Part shown: positions 1 to 12,172 of the stretch, in pieces
Layout of the letters: the number at the start of each line of letters is the position of its first letter
How positions within the stretch are numbered: the stretch's first letter is position 1
Assembly (NCBI GenBank): GCA_026874595.1
Contig: CM049320.1
Location: forward strand, 47,130,714 to 47,194,713
DNA from: Sipunculus nudus
Lineage: Eukaryota > Annelida > Sipuncula > Golfingiida > Sipunculidae
Reading direction: 5' to 3'
DNA length: 64,000 nucleotides
Notes under the pieces: generated by a model
The model's database searches: none
What the model was told of the DNA's origin: nothing
The model's input: the letters and a program-made list of their open reading frames with translations, nothing else
Translations under genes and position numbers: made by a program

Positions 1-1
1 G

Positions 2-1273
2 ATGTACAACAAGTCGATGCATGGCTCTGACAGTACATTTTTGGCGTCAAGTGGGTGGCTCAAGCGGTTCAAGGAACGTCACGGCAACCGGCAGCTTGAG
101 ATTCAGGGTGAGGCCTTGTCAGCGGACACCAGCCACATCGACGAATTCCGATCCCACGTGCGTGAATTGCAAGAAAGGGAAGGTTTGAGAGACTGTCAAG
201 TGTACAATGCCGACGAGACAGGTCTCTACTGGAAGGTTTTGCCTGACAAAACCCTAGCTGATGCGTCCGAGAAATGTGCTCCTGGACATTAGGTGTCAAA
301 AGAGCGGATTACTGCTCTGTTGTGCACCAACGCAACCGGTGAACACAAAGTGCGCCCCCTGGTGATCGGGAAGTCAACTAAACCAAGGTGTTTCAAGCAC
401 GTGAAAATGGACTCCCTGCCTGTGGCGTATCGGGCTCAGAAAAATGCGTGGATGAGCCGTGAGCTCTTCATGGATTGGTTTCACCAGGAATTCGTCCCGT
501 CCGTCCGTCAGTATGCCAGGGAGAGTCTGAAGCAGACGCCAGCACGCGCATTACTTCTTGTGGACAACTGCCCCGCCCATCCCATTGAAGATGAACTGCG
601 GACTAGTGACGGGAAAATATGGTGTATCTTCCTGCCAAAGAACTGCACCAGCAAGATACAGCCCTGTGATGCTGGCATCATAGAATGTACAAAACAATAT
701 TATCGTAAACGCTTGCTGTCATCCTTGCTTGCAGACTGCGTCGACAACAGCTTGTCCATCATAGAACGGATGCGCGGTTTCAACTTGCGTGATGCCATCA
801 ACCTGTTAGGTGATGCCTGGAATGACCTGACTCTGAGACAGTCTACAATCCACAAGTGCTGGAAGAATTCCCTTTTTCTGGAGCTTAAATCTCCTGCTGG
901 TGCTCAGCCCCCTGCTGATGCGGATGAGGTGGAATCACTGACAGACATTCAGGTCAGCTCAGTTGCCAAGGTGGTGGACACGGACTACAGTGGTGATCTA
1001 CCAACTGCTGCAATGCTGACATACTAGGAGATTGTGCAGTCAGTCACTCAAGAAGCTGCTCCCGAGACATCTGATAATGAGGAAGACACATCAGCCCCCG
1101 TGAAGCCCCCACCCACAGCTTCAGAGGCATTTGTTCATGTCGAAGGTGTTCTATTGTGGTTAGAGAGCCTACCGAAGGCCAACCCGCTTCACTTGAGTGT
1201 GCTACGCTACATCAGAAATCAGGCAGGCAGTTATCGTTCCAGGCAGTCTGATATCCGCAGTTATTTTAACTGA
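2..1273 (+). pseudogene. pogo/Tigger-like transposase with two in-frame TAG codons
   Basis: One continuous + frame, broken by TAG at 290-292 and TAG at 1025-1027; the pieces 2-289, 293-1024 and 1028-1273 share the same frame. The first piece holds the end of the CENP-B-type DNA-binding region (SGWLKRFKERHG) and the first catalytic Asp in NADETGLYW (codon 71, nt 212-214). The second piece holds the second Asp in LLVDNCPAHP (nt 563-565) and the third in IQPCDAGI (nt 668-670), with 34 residues between them, as expected for a DDE_1 pogo-type catalytic core. The rest is an acidic, low-complexity C-terminal tail. The N-terminus is cut by the window edge. All three catalytic Asp codons survive, so decay looks recent; each TAG could come from a single C-to-T change of CAG, or in the second case from GAG. 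Confidence 0.88.
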
Positions 1274-1371
1274 TTTTATGATGTGACTTTCTCGATGCAT
1301 GTGATCTGCCGAACCCCATGTTCATCAGTTTTCATGTGATATTTGTGTGATATTTCCGCACTATTGTTGTA

Positions 1372-1377
1372 AATAAA
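1372..1377 (+). terminator. AATAAA polyadenylation signal of the transposon
   Basis: AATAAA about 100 nt after the transposase stop codon and followed by a T-rich stretch. This is a plausible 3' processing signal for the element's transcript. Confidence 0.5.
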
Positions 1378-1847
1378 CTGTGCATTCATATAAAACTTTT
1401 TTTTATATTTTGTCAATTTCTTCATCGCAGCAAGTAATAAATGAGTCTCACAAGCACATTTAGTTTAACTGTCTGCACATAGGGGGCGGCACCGAGGGCG
1501 GTAAATCTATCATGGCGGATATCCACACGTTCAGCGAAAGATTAACTGGTACATGTACTTTACTGACAAAAAATCTTAATAAAGTAATTAAAGATATTAT
1601 AATAGCTTGATTGAAATTTTGATTTGATAGTAAAAAGGTATTTATAACACATTATTCCGTTCTGTTCACGTTTTTTATAACTCTGAAAGCTAACCGAAGT
1701 CCGTGACACCGTACCACCATTTAGTAGTAATACCGGGATGACAACGTCGATGAAACGATTTTATTTTACAGATGTTCGTTCATCCGAAAGTTCGTTTATC
1801 CGAACAAAACCCGTGTCCCCCGAGATGTTCGAATGAACGGCGCTCCA

Positions 1848-1850
<3 letters not shown>

Positions 1851-1904
<54 letters not shown>
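1851..1904. repeat. (TA)n then (CA)n microsatellite
   Basis: About 20 TA repeats run into six CA repeats. The tract abuts the transposon end exactly, so the TA target duplication is indistinguishable from the microsatellite. Confidence 0.95.
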
Positions 1905-1905
<1 letters not shown>

Positions 1906-2190
1906 CGAAGTGCCAGCAAATTTTATCAGACTCCATAATTATTATGTAAAGTTACTAACAGATAAACCAAGGGGCTAACCAACAAGGGAGAAACGCAATG
2001 TATGACAGATGTATTAATATTAACTTAAGTTAAAAATACAGTAGTTTTAATTAGAAAATATTCAATTATATTTAAAGTAAAAAGGGGCAATAGTGTTATG
2101 TAGGAAACCCAGAAAGGTCATTGACCATGAAGGCACAAGAGGTCAATTTTAGGGAAGCCAGATCAGCAGACAGTGGACTATTATGGGATG

Positions 2191-2222
<32 letters not shown>
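2191..2222. repeat. (TA)n microsatellite
   Basis: Pure AT dinucleotide tract of about 16 units. The 1905-2490 stretch around it shows no gene. Confidence 0.95.
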
Positions 2223-2227
<5 letters not shown>

Positions 2228-2490
2228 CATGCTGTACTAGCCTGTGCAAAGTCAGGAAGGGGGGCAGTAAATGCTTTGTCAGAGCGAACCATAAGGAGGG
2301 ATCTAAGCACCCTAAGGGGGAGGGTGCTCCCTCCCATGGTGTGGAAATCTTTTTAAAATACATGCTATAAATTGGCTTTTATGGGTATTTTTTATAATAT
2401 AAGCCCTAAATAATTTACATAGCTTAAGGGTAACTGAGTGATAGTCACCAGTCAAATTGAACTCTCTTGCAAACACTGCCAACACTTTTT

Positions 2491-3930
2491 AGCTCAGCTG
2501 ACTATAAGTCATCTGAGCTATAGTCATTGTCCGTCGTCCGTGCATCTGTCCGTCTGGATGTCCGTCCGTAAGACTGGCACGTTTCGACACCGTTGGACCT
2601 ACGAATCTGAATTTCGGCATACAGTTAGATGTCCCCATAATCTCCTACCATGCCAAAAATTGGGTCAATAGGACTTCGTTCCTTTGAGATATTAAGGAAA
2701 AACCCCAATTTTTTATTAGAAATCTATTTTCACACTTCAGGACTGCCTAATATCAAAACCACTCATCTGGTTTTCTTCATATTTACCATAAATATTCCTC
2801 TATATAGTTCCTATGTACATGCCAGATATTAAGTCAGTATTATATAATTTAAAAAAGTTATGGGCCCAAGAATAATGGACTTTGTAAAAAAATTAGGAAG
2901 ATATTTGGTCACTTAAGACCAAAAGTGTTAAAGGTAGGGACTTTTTTCCAGTAATACAACTTTAATTAATCAAAATTTAATTGTATACCAAAAATTAGAT
3001 CAAAATCTGTTAAATTTTTTTAAATATTGGCAAAAATATAAAATTGGTACCTTAAATTTTGCCCAACCTTGGCCATGGCACGTTTTTTTCCTGTAAGTAC
3101 TGTGGATTTAATTTTCACACCATGTATACATAAGGATTTAATCTGTTAAAATCTGAAATTTGAAAATAAAAGCTGCAAAATTAGGCTAGTTATTGAATTT
3201 TTTTGGAGGCTCTTGTTGTATTCCCTTACATTGTCAAGCAGTCCACTTTGACGACTGTAGGTCATTCAGTTCACATCTCTATGCTCCCCAGGCTGTTGAC
3301 ATAATTTTAGATGTCCCCAAAATCTCCTACCATACCGAAAAATTGGGTCATTAGGACTTTGTTCCTTCAAGATATTAAGGAAAAAAACTCTGTTTTATGG
3401 AAAACTCTGTTTTCCATAAAAATAAGCCATTGTTACACTTCAAGGCTGCCTAATATCAAAACCACTGATCTGTTTTTGATCGTATTTAGTATTCACATTC
3501 TTTTATACATTTTCTATGAACATACCAAAAATTCGGTCAGTATTGGGTATTATTTTGAAGTTATGGGCCAAAACATAATGCAATTTTTAAAAAAATCAGG
3601 AAATATATTTACTCACCTAACATGAGAATTGCTGAACCTAGAGACTTTTTTTCAGGAATATAACTTTATTTAATCAAGATTCAATTGTTTACCCAAAATT
3701 AGATCTGAATTTTGCAAATTTTTCAAGTTATTAGCATAAATAAAAAATCAATACCTTAAATTTTGTCCAACTTTGGCACTGTTGATTTAATTTTTCCAGC
3801 ATATATGCATAAGGATTTAATCTTTTAAAATCTGAACTTTCAAAAGAAATTGATTGGAATGAATAGCTTTTATTCATGTTTTCATACACCATGTCAAGTG
3901 TTGTTTACATCTAGCCCACCTAGTAGTACG
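2491..3930 (+). mobile_element. Family A hairpin-ended element (putative HINE/pearl-like), 5' end and body
   Basis: Starts with the family A terminus AGCTCAGCTGACTATAAGTC, whose AGCTCAG pairs with CTGAGCT 15 nt on to form a hairpin. A TCCG/TCTG-rich stretch follows. The body then has two diverged halves (2580-3230 and 3300-3930) that repeat the same order of sentences, for example ATGTCCCCAAAATCTCC and CTGCCTAATATCAAAACCAC. No 3' terminus follows directly, so this copy is truncated or its end lies at 5609-5636. The short ORFs in it are all interrupted and copied in other family members, so I do not treat them as genes. Confidence 0.7.
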
Positions 3931-4940
3931 GCCTTCACTTGCATTATGTAACCCACCCCAGGCAGCTTACCTTGGCCCAGCTTGGCCACTACTAGCAGGC
4001 TTCCCCTCTGCCCTGCACTCATCCCCCCAGCTGGTGCATAAACTAGATGAATGTTATAATTTTCTGTATTTTATTTTATTCTTGGACATGCTACATTTTA
4101 GATTTTGTATTGAACCACCAGGGTTACAATGATTAAAGTGTACATTTAATTGTGTCCACAAAGTGGTGTATTGCTGTGAAAGTGTGGATGTTCATGAGAT
4201 AAGTAATCCCTCACTTCAGAAGAGTAAAAACTTCACCAGGTGTGAAATTGACTATTAATTCCAGTAATTAATTAAAACTGGGATAGTAATTAGCACAATG
4301 ATATTGTTTGTCCCTCATTCAACCAACAGTGTGTATACTTTATTTGAAAAGATGTTTTATTTTATCAAATTTACTTTTATTTTATTTTGGTGAATAAAAT
4401 TAAGCATGTCCTGAAAACTCCAATGTGCAAAACTTTTTAATAGTGATTCAAAGAATATTCTTGTAGATGCCATGTTGTGGCATTATTTTCTTTTAAAATC
4501 AGTTTAAACATTTATGATTTAAAAATAATAAAATATATGTGTATGCATAATATGACCCAATGCTTTTTACTCTATATATATAATGATTGCAACTTTTGCA
4601 ACAATTCTAATATTTTAACTTATATTTTCAGGTTTTTTAATTAAAAATTTATAAACCTGTAATTAAAAAAATGATTCAGATAAAAACTTCTTAATGGAAA
4701 AAGTGGATCTGCTTAAAAAAATAGGATTATATATAAACCTAAATGCATTATTCTCTTGAAAGTGAAATAAAGGTATTAGTCCATTCTGTCCACTTGCCTG
4801 TCCATCTGTAAATTTTCGTATGCAACACAGTATCTCAAAACTTTTACTGTTTTTCTTCATGACAGTCTTGTCAGATTATTAGTTTGCAATCATATATTTA
4901 GAACTTTACTATAACCACGTAGGAGGGCCCCTTTCCTCTT
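3931..4940. other. AT-rich non-coding stretch, repeat debris
   Basis: No coding region seen. 4740-4940 resembles 46740-46950 (shared CTGTCCATCT, ATGCAACACAGT.TCTCA and CCTCTTAGCTTTTCA), so it is part of another dispersed repeat that usually sits upstream of a family A 3' end. Confidence 0.5.
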
Positions 4941-5636
4941 AGCTTTTCATATTCTTATATAAATGAAAAACATTACAATAGAATATTTCTACATCCACCT
5001 TCGTGCTGCCCTCACTTTTCCCTTCTCCGAACCCCATCCCAAAGTTAGCCTCAGTAAGCAAGAACAAGATGAATCAGATATATTCATACTTTAATATTTT
5101 GTATAACTATTCGTCCATAGGTACCTATGTACATGCCAGAAATTATGTCAATATTGTGTAATATGTAGACATAGTGGGCATCACAATAATGTACATTGTC
5201 AAGACTAAAGAGATATTGTGTCATACAGTCACATATTCATAAATCACTTCATCAGCATAGTTAATCATAACATCATATCTGTCAAATTGAACGCTTGCAG
5301 ACTACCATACACTTTAGATCCATCAACAAATAGCCTTATCATCATTCTACTACTGCTTATTACTGCTGTCATTGCATTCATATTTGCTCAAATATATCAC
5401 AATTTTCAACCCCTCCTAAATAAATAAAAAATAAACCACTTTATTTGACTCTATTAATCCATCAGTCAGGTAATTTCATTTATCATTTACTCACATATTA
5501 CATTACATTCCTTTATAAAAGCCCAACATATACATGATATTCATAAGCTTTATCGACTCAATATAGTATCACAGTGGAGAAACATTTATAGTCCAATCAC
5601 GATCAGCTGAGCGCCGTGACCCATGGGTCCCTTGTT
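4941..5636 (+). mobile_element. Family A 3' segment with complete 3' terminus
   Basis: Closely resembles 44990-45669, with shared AGCAAGAACAAGATGAATCA-type text, GGTACCTATGTACATGCCAG and the run of text that follows. It ends with the family A 3' signature: inverted repeat TCAGCTGAGC, palindrome GACCCATGGGTC, then CCTTGTT at 5630-5636. Confidence 0.75.
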
Positions 5637-5668
5637 TTTGCCTAAGAATGCTCAGATCACAGGGGGCT

Positions 5669-5701
5669 GCCCCCCCCCCCCCTCCCCCCCCCTCCCCCCC
5701 G
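5669..5701. repeat. C-rich homopolymer-like tract
   Basis: Three runs of C separated by single T. It lies about 30 nt after the element end at 5636. Confidence 0.9.
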
Positions 5702-6748
5702 GGCTATGGTACTGTACGGGGTTTCCAATACTCACTATTACTTCTCAATCTATCTTTTAATATTACTTCAACAACATTTTTTCATCTGTTAATATTACAT
5801 GGCTTCTATAATACTTCACTATAAAACAAGGGATAGCATACCCACACCATGTTCTTTACAATACCCAATCCCCATTTGGATGGTTCATTGGGCATTACCC
5901 TATCACTCAAGAAAATTCCATAAAAGTCCCAGGATTCCCAACATTTTGAGTAAAGATCCTAAAATTCAAACCAATAGAATTAAAGAATGTAGCTGAATTA
6001 TAGCTTGTTCCTGTATTTAAATTTTAATATAAATATGGTTCAAGATTAACTATTAAATTAAAAAAATTTAAATTGTTTATTATTAATAAACTTTCTGTCG
6101 CAAGCCATGTGTACAATTCGGCTAAGTTCAGCATTAGGCCTATTATTTCCAGGTCCTGATCAGTACATAATAAAACATGGTGTACATGTTCATCACAGTT
6201 TAAGACAGTATCTTTCACATTTAACTATACATTTCACACAATACTCAATAGAACATTAGATAAGCAAATTTATGTTTAGCACAATTTCAAAAGAAAAAAA
6301 AAGTATTGCATTATCCTAAAACACAGAAATATTAAATTAATGTTTTTGTTTAATTCTGCACAATATAATACAATCAGTTCCTGTTCTAGGCAACATTAAT
6401 CCATTAATTTCATGTTGACCTAATCAGGTTACTCCTCAGCAATTATTGAGATCTGTTCAGTTTATTCGGAGAATGAATATAAAAATTGAACACAGGACAG
6501 CTAAAAATGAAGAAAATTCTTATAAATCCTTGTGCCTTTAATAAAAGATTGTATTTAGTTTCAATAACCTGCTTGTGCATTTCCAAATCTTGAGATTATA
6601 TGTTTTTAATTATAGAAAATGTGGAGTCCAAATTCAGTGACATTTTACATAATATATCAAAAACTATTAATACATTTAATTCTGTTATATGTATAGATTT
6701 GAAAATTCAGCCCATGTATTCCTACTATGAATTTTCAAGTGTTCCTTT
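5702..6748. other. Non-coding, nothing recognised
   Basis: AT-rich sequence with only short interrupted reading frames; no repeat family or RNA gene recognised. Confidence 0.4.
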
Positions 6749-6753
6749 AATAC

Positions 6754-6932
6754 CAGTAGTGGATCCAGAGGGGGAGTCAACCACCTTTTGAGCGGAAACT
6801 AGCTTTTTTAGGGTTTCATACACAATTTTGTAACCAGGACCCCCCCTTTTTTGGACCAGAGAACCCTTTTTTTAGGTTTTAAGTTTTCCTGGGTTGTACC
6901 CTCTCCTTGCCAGAATCCTGGATCCGCCCCTG
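6754..6932. mobile_element. 179-bp MITE with 5-bp target duplication
   Basis: The left end CAGTAGTGGATCCAGAGG and the right end, read inwards as CAGGGGCGGATCCAGG, are imperfect terminal inverted repeats sharing GGATCCAG. Both ends are flanked by AATAC (6749-6753 and 6933-6937). The interior is G/C-homopolymer rich, with no coding potential. CAG-ended TIRs are common in hAT-like MITEs, but the 5-bp duplication does not fit the 8 bp of hAT, so I leave the superfamily open. Confidence 0.7.
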
Positions 6933-6937
6933 AATAC

Positions 6938-8540
6938 AATAATGGTCTGCGACACTCGTATAATTTTACACAGCTTACTTGGTAATAAGTGACATCTGAA
7001 GCTTTTGAAAGAAGTCCGTACTGTTTCTCTTCTTTTTGGCTGCCACTCCCCATGGAAACACAACACAGCTAACTGTCCTCGTTTCAAACTGTGACTGACC
7101 AGCAAGCAAGCCAGTCCTTGAAAATATATAACTGTACGATCTGGACACTCTCACATGGAGTATGACCGTGACAGGACCAAGGGTCTCAGCATCACAGCCT
7201 TGGGAACCCTGGCCTGACCAGTGACACCTTGATTAATTAATTTCCTGTGGGTATTTGTATCAGAGTGTGATGATAGAAGTTCTGATAAGGAAGCACTGGC
7301 ACTGACTGCCTCTTTGTATGTATATAGATGTCACCAGAAATCGGTGACAATATGTACGGTGTTTTGTATCATAGTTTAACGAAGTCAGTTCTCTATTGAT
7401 ATTGACGTGAAGCGTCATCCTAAGGCGTTGGCAGGTCTTGATTGTGTATATATATTGTGTATTCTCGTATGAAATCCCATCGGCTATCAGCTGATTTATC
7501 CGTGTCGCGCATCGTGTGTATTGTTACATTTGGTATGTGGGTCGCCATGGTGACGCTAACAGTCAAACTAGGTCACATATAACCTTATATGGGACACTTG
7601 AGCTATAAGCCAATCAGAGAACCGGATCGCCGTATTGTGACGACGATTGTGACGTCAGAGTTCAGGGAGAGACGCTGGAAGCTGCCTTCAGTTGGGTCTT
7701 GAAGCTTGAGGTGGCAGCACGCACGAACGGGAGTATGAACATTGAAACGCCAGAAACGGCATAGAAGCAAGCTTCTGCATGAGGCAAGGACCCAGCTCAT
7801 AAGAACTCAGCCGTGCTGCCGAAAGAGCTTCGTATTGGCGATATAGAGAGAGAGCGTTTGTCACCTGCCGGCCTAGTTCAGCTTGACCTAGAAACATAAC
7901 CGCCGTAAGCCGTGAACCCATTGCTACACGAGCAAGGTCAAGGACTCTAAGCTCAACGTAAACAAAGGGCGCTATTGCATTCATGTGATCGTAAACCTAC
8001 CCGGGTTGCAGACAAGCAAGATCAGTTGAAGATCACTAAACTCAGAAAGACTAGATCTATATGGTACTAACCATACGCTAGATTCTACACAAAAACGGTA
8101 ACCAGAGATCTCTGAAGGAACTGGTCTTTATTGGTTTTTATACAAACCACGGACTCAGTAAAAATATCCTGTAATTTTAATGTGAAGGACTGTCGTATTG
8201 ACACATCAACGCACACACACACATCTACATCTTTGTAAGTATTGTCTTGAATTATATTGTGAATTTAACCTGATGTCTCATAGTTTCTATTGATCTGGGT
8301 GTATGATTGTCTGGTATTTTAATACACGTCCTTAAAAGAACCTGGAATGTCACCTGTAATGGCCGGGATCTAATTTCTTGATTAATGAAATCAAGTGGCG
8401 AGCGTTAACCCCAGCCTATTGTTTTATAGGATATATCCGTTGTAAAGTTTTCACGTTAAGTTAGGGGTGACAATAGACTAAGATCATTGTCAGTATTAAC
8501 TGAACATTTTTTTTATAAAATTTTCAAAAGGGCTTGGTTG
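6938..8540. other. Non-coding, includes a GC-richer block at about 7400-8234
   Basis: No protein is supported. 7400-8234 is visibly richer in G and C than its surroundings, has several CpG-containing words and ends at a perfect donor-like GTAAGT (8235-8240). It could be a non-coding first exon or promoter region, or an old LTR-like piece; the sequence does not decide. Confidence 0.3.
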
Positions 8541-8548
8541 AAAAAAGT

Positions 8549-8566
8549 GGGGGGCACGTGCCCCCC
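8549..8566. repeat. Perfect 18-bp GC palindrome
   Basis: GGGGGGCACGTGCCCCCC. It is probably a remnant of the end of a small DNA transposon; no partner end was found. Confidence 0.7.
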
Positions 8567-8732
8567 CGCTCCGCCACCTCTGCAAGTGAGCCACAGATAT
8601 GAAGAAGTATCCTGATGGTCTCTTCGTCACTTTTTTCCTTTGGTGACGGAATGACTGTGGTGTCGAAACAACATTGAACTTGTGTTGGGTCTGTCTAAAA
8701 CGCAGAGAATTTGTGGTCACTTCTTTGGGGTC

Positions 8733-9193
8733 CGCCTAAACATCCAAAACACTGGTGTTTTGGGTACGTGTGATGAAACACCACGAAACACCCTTTTAAA
8801 TTTGAATTTGAAGCAAAACGCTTGCATCAGTTAAATCATCTGTTGGATATGTTAATGAAGAATTTGTGCCACTATTCTGTAAAATTAAAGAAAGCAATGG
8901 AGTTTTGTACAATTGACAAGTACGCTGCTTGATTGCGACTTGTGCCACTAGGGGGCAAGGTCATAGCTGGCATAAACTGCTGCCATGGGCGCGGGTGACC
9001 CAGCAACGGCAGGAAACACTCGTTTTTATCTTGATGACATGAATTTATGAAACAATATTGCAGAGATATATTCATCAGATGAATATCTTTCGATTGGTCT
9101 TCCGTTTTTGGTTCAAGTTTGAAGTGAAATGGGTATTTCGTGGTGTTTCGTCACAGATACCCAAAACACCAGTGTTTTGGGTGTTTAGGGGGA
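8733..9193. mobile_element. Foldback-like element with ~85-bp inverted arms
   Basis: The left arm (8733-8815) reads CCGCCTAAACATCCAAAACA, then TGAAACACCACGAAACACCC. The right arm (9107-9193) is its approximate reverse complement. Each arm has a self-complementary centre, CCAAAACACTGGTGTTTTGG at 8744-8763 and its mirror at 9161-9180. The spacer of about 290 bp has no coding content. No clear target duplication seen. Confidence 0.65.
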
Positions 9194-10010
9194 CTGCTTC
9201 TTTTGGTGCCACGCCAGAGAAAACGAATAGCATCAGGAGACTGTGGGCTATTTGCATTTGCAAATGCAGTTGATATTTGTTCCAATCCAGAAATTAAACA
9301 AATTGAACATTTTTACCAGGGAATAATGCAATAACATTTAGTTGAATCTTTCAGTTCAAGCATTTTTACACCATTTCCTAAAACAAAACTTTCTCCTAGA
9401 ATACCAAAGCCTAAATATAAAGCAAGTGTATAACCATTGGGATTAAATGTGAATGCAGGACAGAAGATGTATTCGAGGACATGATTGGGTGTGATAAAAA
9501 AAGTAATAAGTCGTTTCATTTTAAACGTGCATTTGTCTTAAAAATAAATGAAACAGTTAATGAAATGGTTTTGTGAATATTGTACAAATAATTTCTTGTA
9601 CTATTGCTGTATGTATGTGTTCATTGTGCTATATTTTTCATTTTTTTTCCATTATTATTATACTCTGTATTGTTATGATCTGAAAGAAGTGTGGTGTATT
9701 TTGTACAGACTAAGATAAATATAATTCTTTGACTGTGATCACAATTTATATTTACTGTTTTTTTCTTTTATTTTATTTCATCCCACTGCCAAGTTGTTTT
9801 ATTAGGTTAAAGGTGCAATCTCTGTTTGTGTATAAAGTGTGTAAAGTCGAATATTTGTGTTTCACCTTTTTTGTGCATGTAAATTGGGTCTATATACACT
9901 ATAAATGGTGATAGTGCTTTTATCTAACAATATATGTAGGTTAAGTTATGATTTATTTATTATATCCTATATTTCATTCACCACCTATAAATTTGATACA
10001 TGTTCATGGT
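9194..10010. other. Non-coding, nothing recognised
   Basis: AT-rich with interrupted frames; no repeat or gene recognised. Confidence 0.4.
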
Positions 10011-10018
10011 TTTGTTAC

Positions 10019-11727
10019 CAGACATGGGGTAATAGTGATAAGTAATAGTAATAGTAATAGACTATTACAGCTTTTTCCATGTAATAGTAATAGTAATAGA
10101 CTCAAACATTTTAGCTGTAATAGTAATAGTAATAGAAACAGAAGGCAAAGTAATAGAGTAATACATATTACTTTCTATTACTTCCTGTGAGCCCCTTGAT
10201 CATGAAGCATATCAGCAAATAATGCTGAACACACTAAATTCTTGTCCAGCAATTGCCCAGGAAGTGCCTATTGTTGAGGCAAGCATGGGCCAGCTGCCAC
10301 ACTGCTGGTGACCACTGGTGCTAATTACATAAGAGTACTGCACAGAGCAGGTCACAGCCAAATAGGTAACCTGGCACAATCTGACCTTTGATTAGTAAAC
10401 CATGGATAAACAGAGGAATGTTTGATGTTATGAGACAGATAAATTGTGTATTATTAAATTGACATGTACATCTTATCTCACATCCATCAATCCATATGCA
10501 TATTCTGAAATGTACCTAGATTTATTTTCACAAGCCAGTTTGCATTTTAATCATACAGATTGCAATAACACACATTTAAGAAAAATAGAATATGGAACCA
10601 GATGTAGTTGCAGTGCAGACCCAAAATGTTCATGATAAGCTTGTGGTGTTTTCACTACCCATAACGTATGGAAGCCTACAATGCTATATAAACTCATACC
10701 AGTACTAAAATCACTTTGATAAAGTCATACTGCAGGCACATGTATTATCTATTTAATTTATATAAATATTCTTTTAAAATAATTCTTTTAATACTTGTCT
10801 GTTATTTCATAGTACCAATTTTGCAGACCTTCATTCAGTATCTAAAATTATGTTAATTTATATTTTGAAAATTAAATGAACAAATTTTTTTTTAAGATAT
10901 TAATTTATTTGATTATATAATATGAGAATATAAGTAATTGTTAATATTTTATTATTTAATATCTGAAATTTTGATATCAAATAAGTAGATCCTGTTATGT
11001 ACAAAATTTAAAGTATAAGATTGTTGAATACCAAATTAATTGTGAAAGTGATATAAATAATATTTTATTTGTTTTGTAAAATTGATATAAGTTTAAATCA
11101 CTCTCCATATTCCTAAATTATCCTATGCTGGTTTTGCTGCAATGAAGAAGGGCATGCCTGAAGAATAAAAGTCATGCATGCTACCATTATTGTAAAGTTT
11201 ACCACCTGTCTGTTCACTCTCAAGATGTACTATGTGATAAAATAAAACATGGCATCATATCCAAATGAACTTATATACACTTGAGAAGATGGGGTACTTT
11301 TGTCTCCAGTTTAGAATCTGTCCAGAATCTTGATGTAAACAGTAGAAACAGGACACAGCCCTACCAAAATTCCTCTCCTGATACATACATAAAGGACTAA
11401 ATTGTCAGCTTTGATACAAAATATTAATATGACATAATCATGAATAATTTCTTTGAAGACCATTTTTAGTTACACTGAAAACTTAATTTATTAATTATGC
11501 GAAAGAAGATTAAATCCTAACAGAAGTATGTACTATAAAATAAATTTATGTGAAATATATATGAAAATAATAAAAAATGTACAAGTATGCATATAATTAT
11601 AAATCAATATTTTACATATGCCAGAGTCTTTACAATGGGTTGCTTTTAAATTACATGTATTCAAGAGTTCATACAATTATCTTAGAATTTTGACTTGAAA
11701 CGCCCCAATAATCATTGAGGTTTCAAA

Positions 11728-11809
<82 letters not shown>

Positions 11810-12164
11810 AGAATTAAAGAAGCTGAAATAATTAAGATCTCCAGTATCATTAGTTAGTTAGTATATTGTTAATGACAGACACAGTATAAGAAAATTGTGT
11901 AGGTAACTGGATGATATAGGTGCTTCTAATATTAATATATAATATAAAAATGTGATTGCAGTGCTAGATTATAGCACTCATGGCTGCGCAAAGTCTAGAA
12001 TCCTCCCATCAGTTTATGTAATAGTAATAGTAATAGATACCCCAGTAATAGTAATAGTAATAGAAGATAAAATGTGGTAATAGTAATAGTAATAGTAATA
12101 TCAGAAATTGAAAGTAATAGTAATAGTAATAGTAATAGAACAACTGTAATAGACCCCATGTCTG
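10019..12164. mobile_element. Complete non-autonomous hAT-like element
   Basis: The left end CAGACATGGGGT (10019-10030) and right end ACCCCATGTCTG (12153-12164) are a perfect 12-bp terminal inverted repeat. Both flanks carry the identical 8-bp sequence TTTGTTAC (10011-10018 and 12165-12172), the target duplication length of the hAT superfamily. Inside both ends lie many copies of GTAATAGTAATAGTAATAG, some single GTAATAG words and a few in reverse (CTATTAC), as expected for subterminal transposase-binding repeats. The 2146-bp interior has no transposase frame. It holds a long (TA)n tract and otherwise AT-rich filler. Confidence 0.88.
11727..11806. repeat. (TA)n microsatellite inside the hAT element
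   Basis: About 80 bp of AT dinucleotides. Confidence 0.95.
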
Positions 12165-12172
12165 TTTGTTAC

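Larger units (their letters stand above)
1..1850 (+). mobile_element. pogo/Tigger-like DNA transposon, left end outside window
   Basis: A Tc1/mariner-superfamily element of the pogo/Tigger type. It holds a transposase frame (2-1273), a 3' non-coding part with an AATAAA signal, and a right terminus ending in CACTG at 1850. That terminus is followed directly by TA, the target dinucleotide of this superfamily. Read inwards from 1850 on the other strand, the end starts CAGTGGAGCGCCGTTCATTC. The left terminal repeat lies before the window, so length and matching of the two ends cannot be judged. Assignment rests on the transposase motifs and the CAGTG/TA end. Confidence 0.85.

Noticed and set aside
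2491-3625. Small ORFs in family A bodies (and their copies at 23.4, 41.1, 42.1 and 42.7 kb)
   Set aside because: Copies have different frames, stops and indels; conserved as DNA, not as protein.
10036-10150. Regularly spaced GTAATAG runs looking like a CRISPR array
   Set aside because: Eukaryotic context, low-complexity repeat, irregular spacers, and location just inside hAT terminal repeats.
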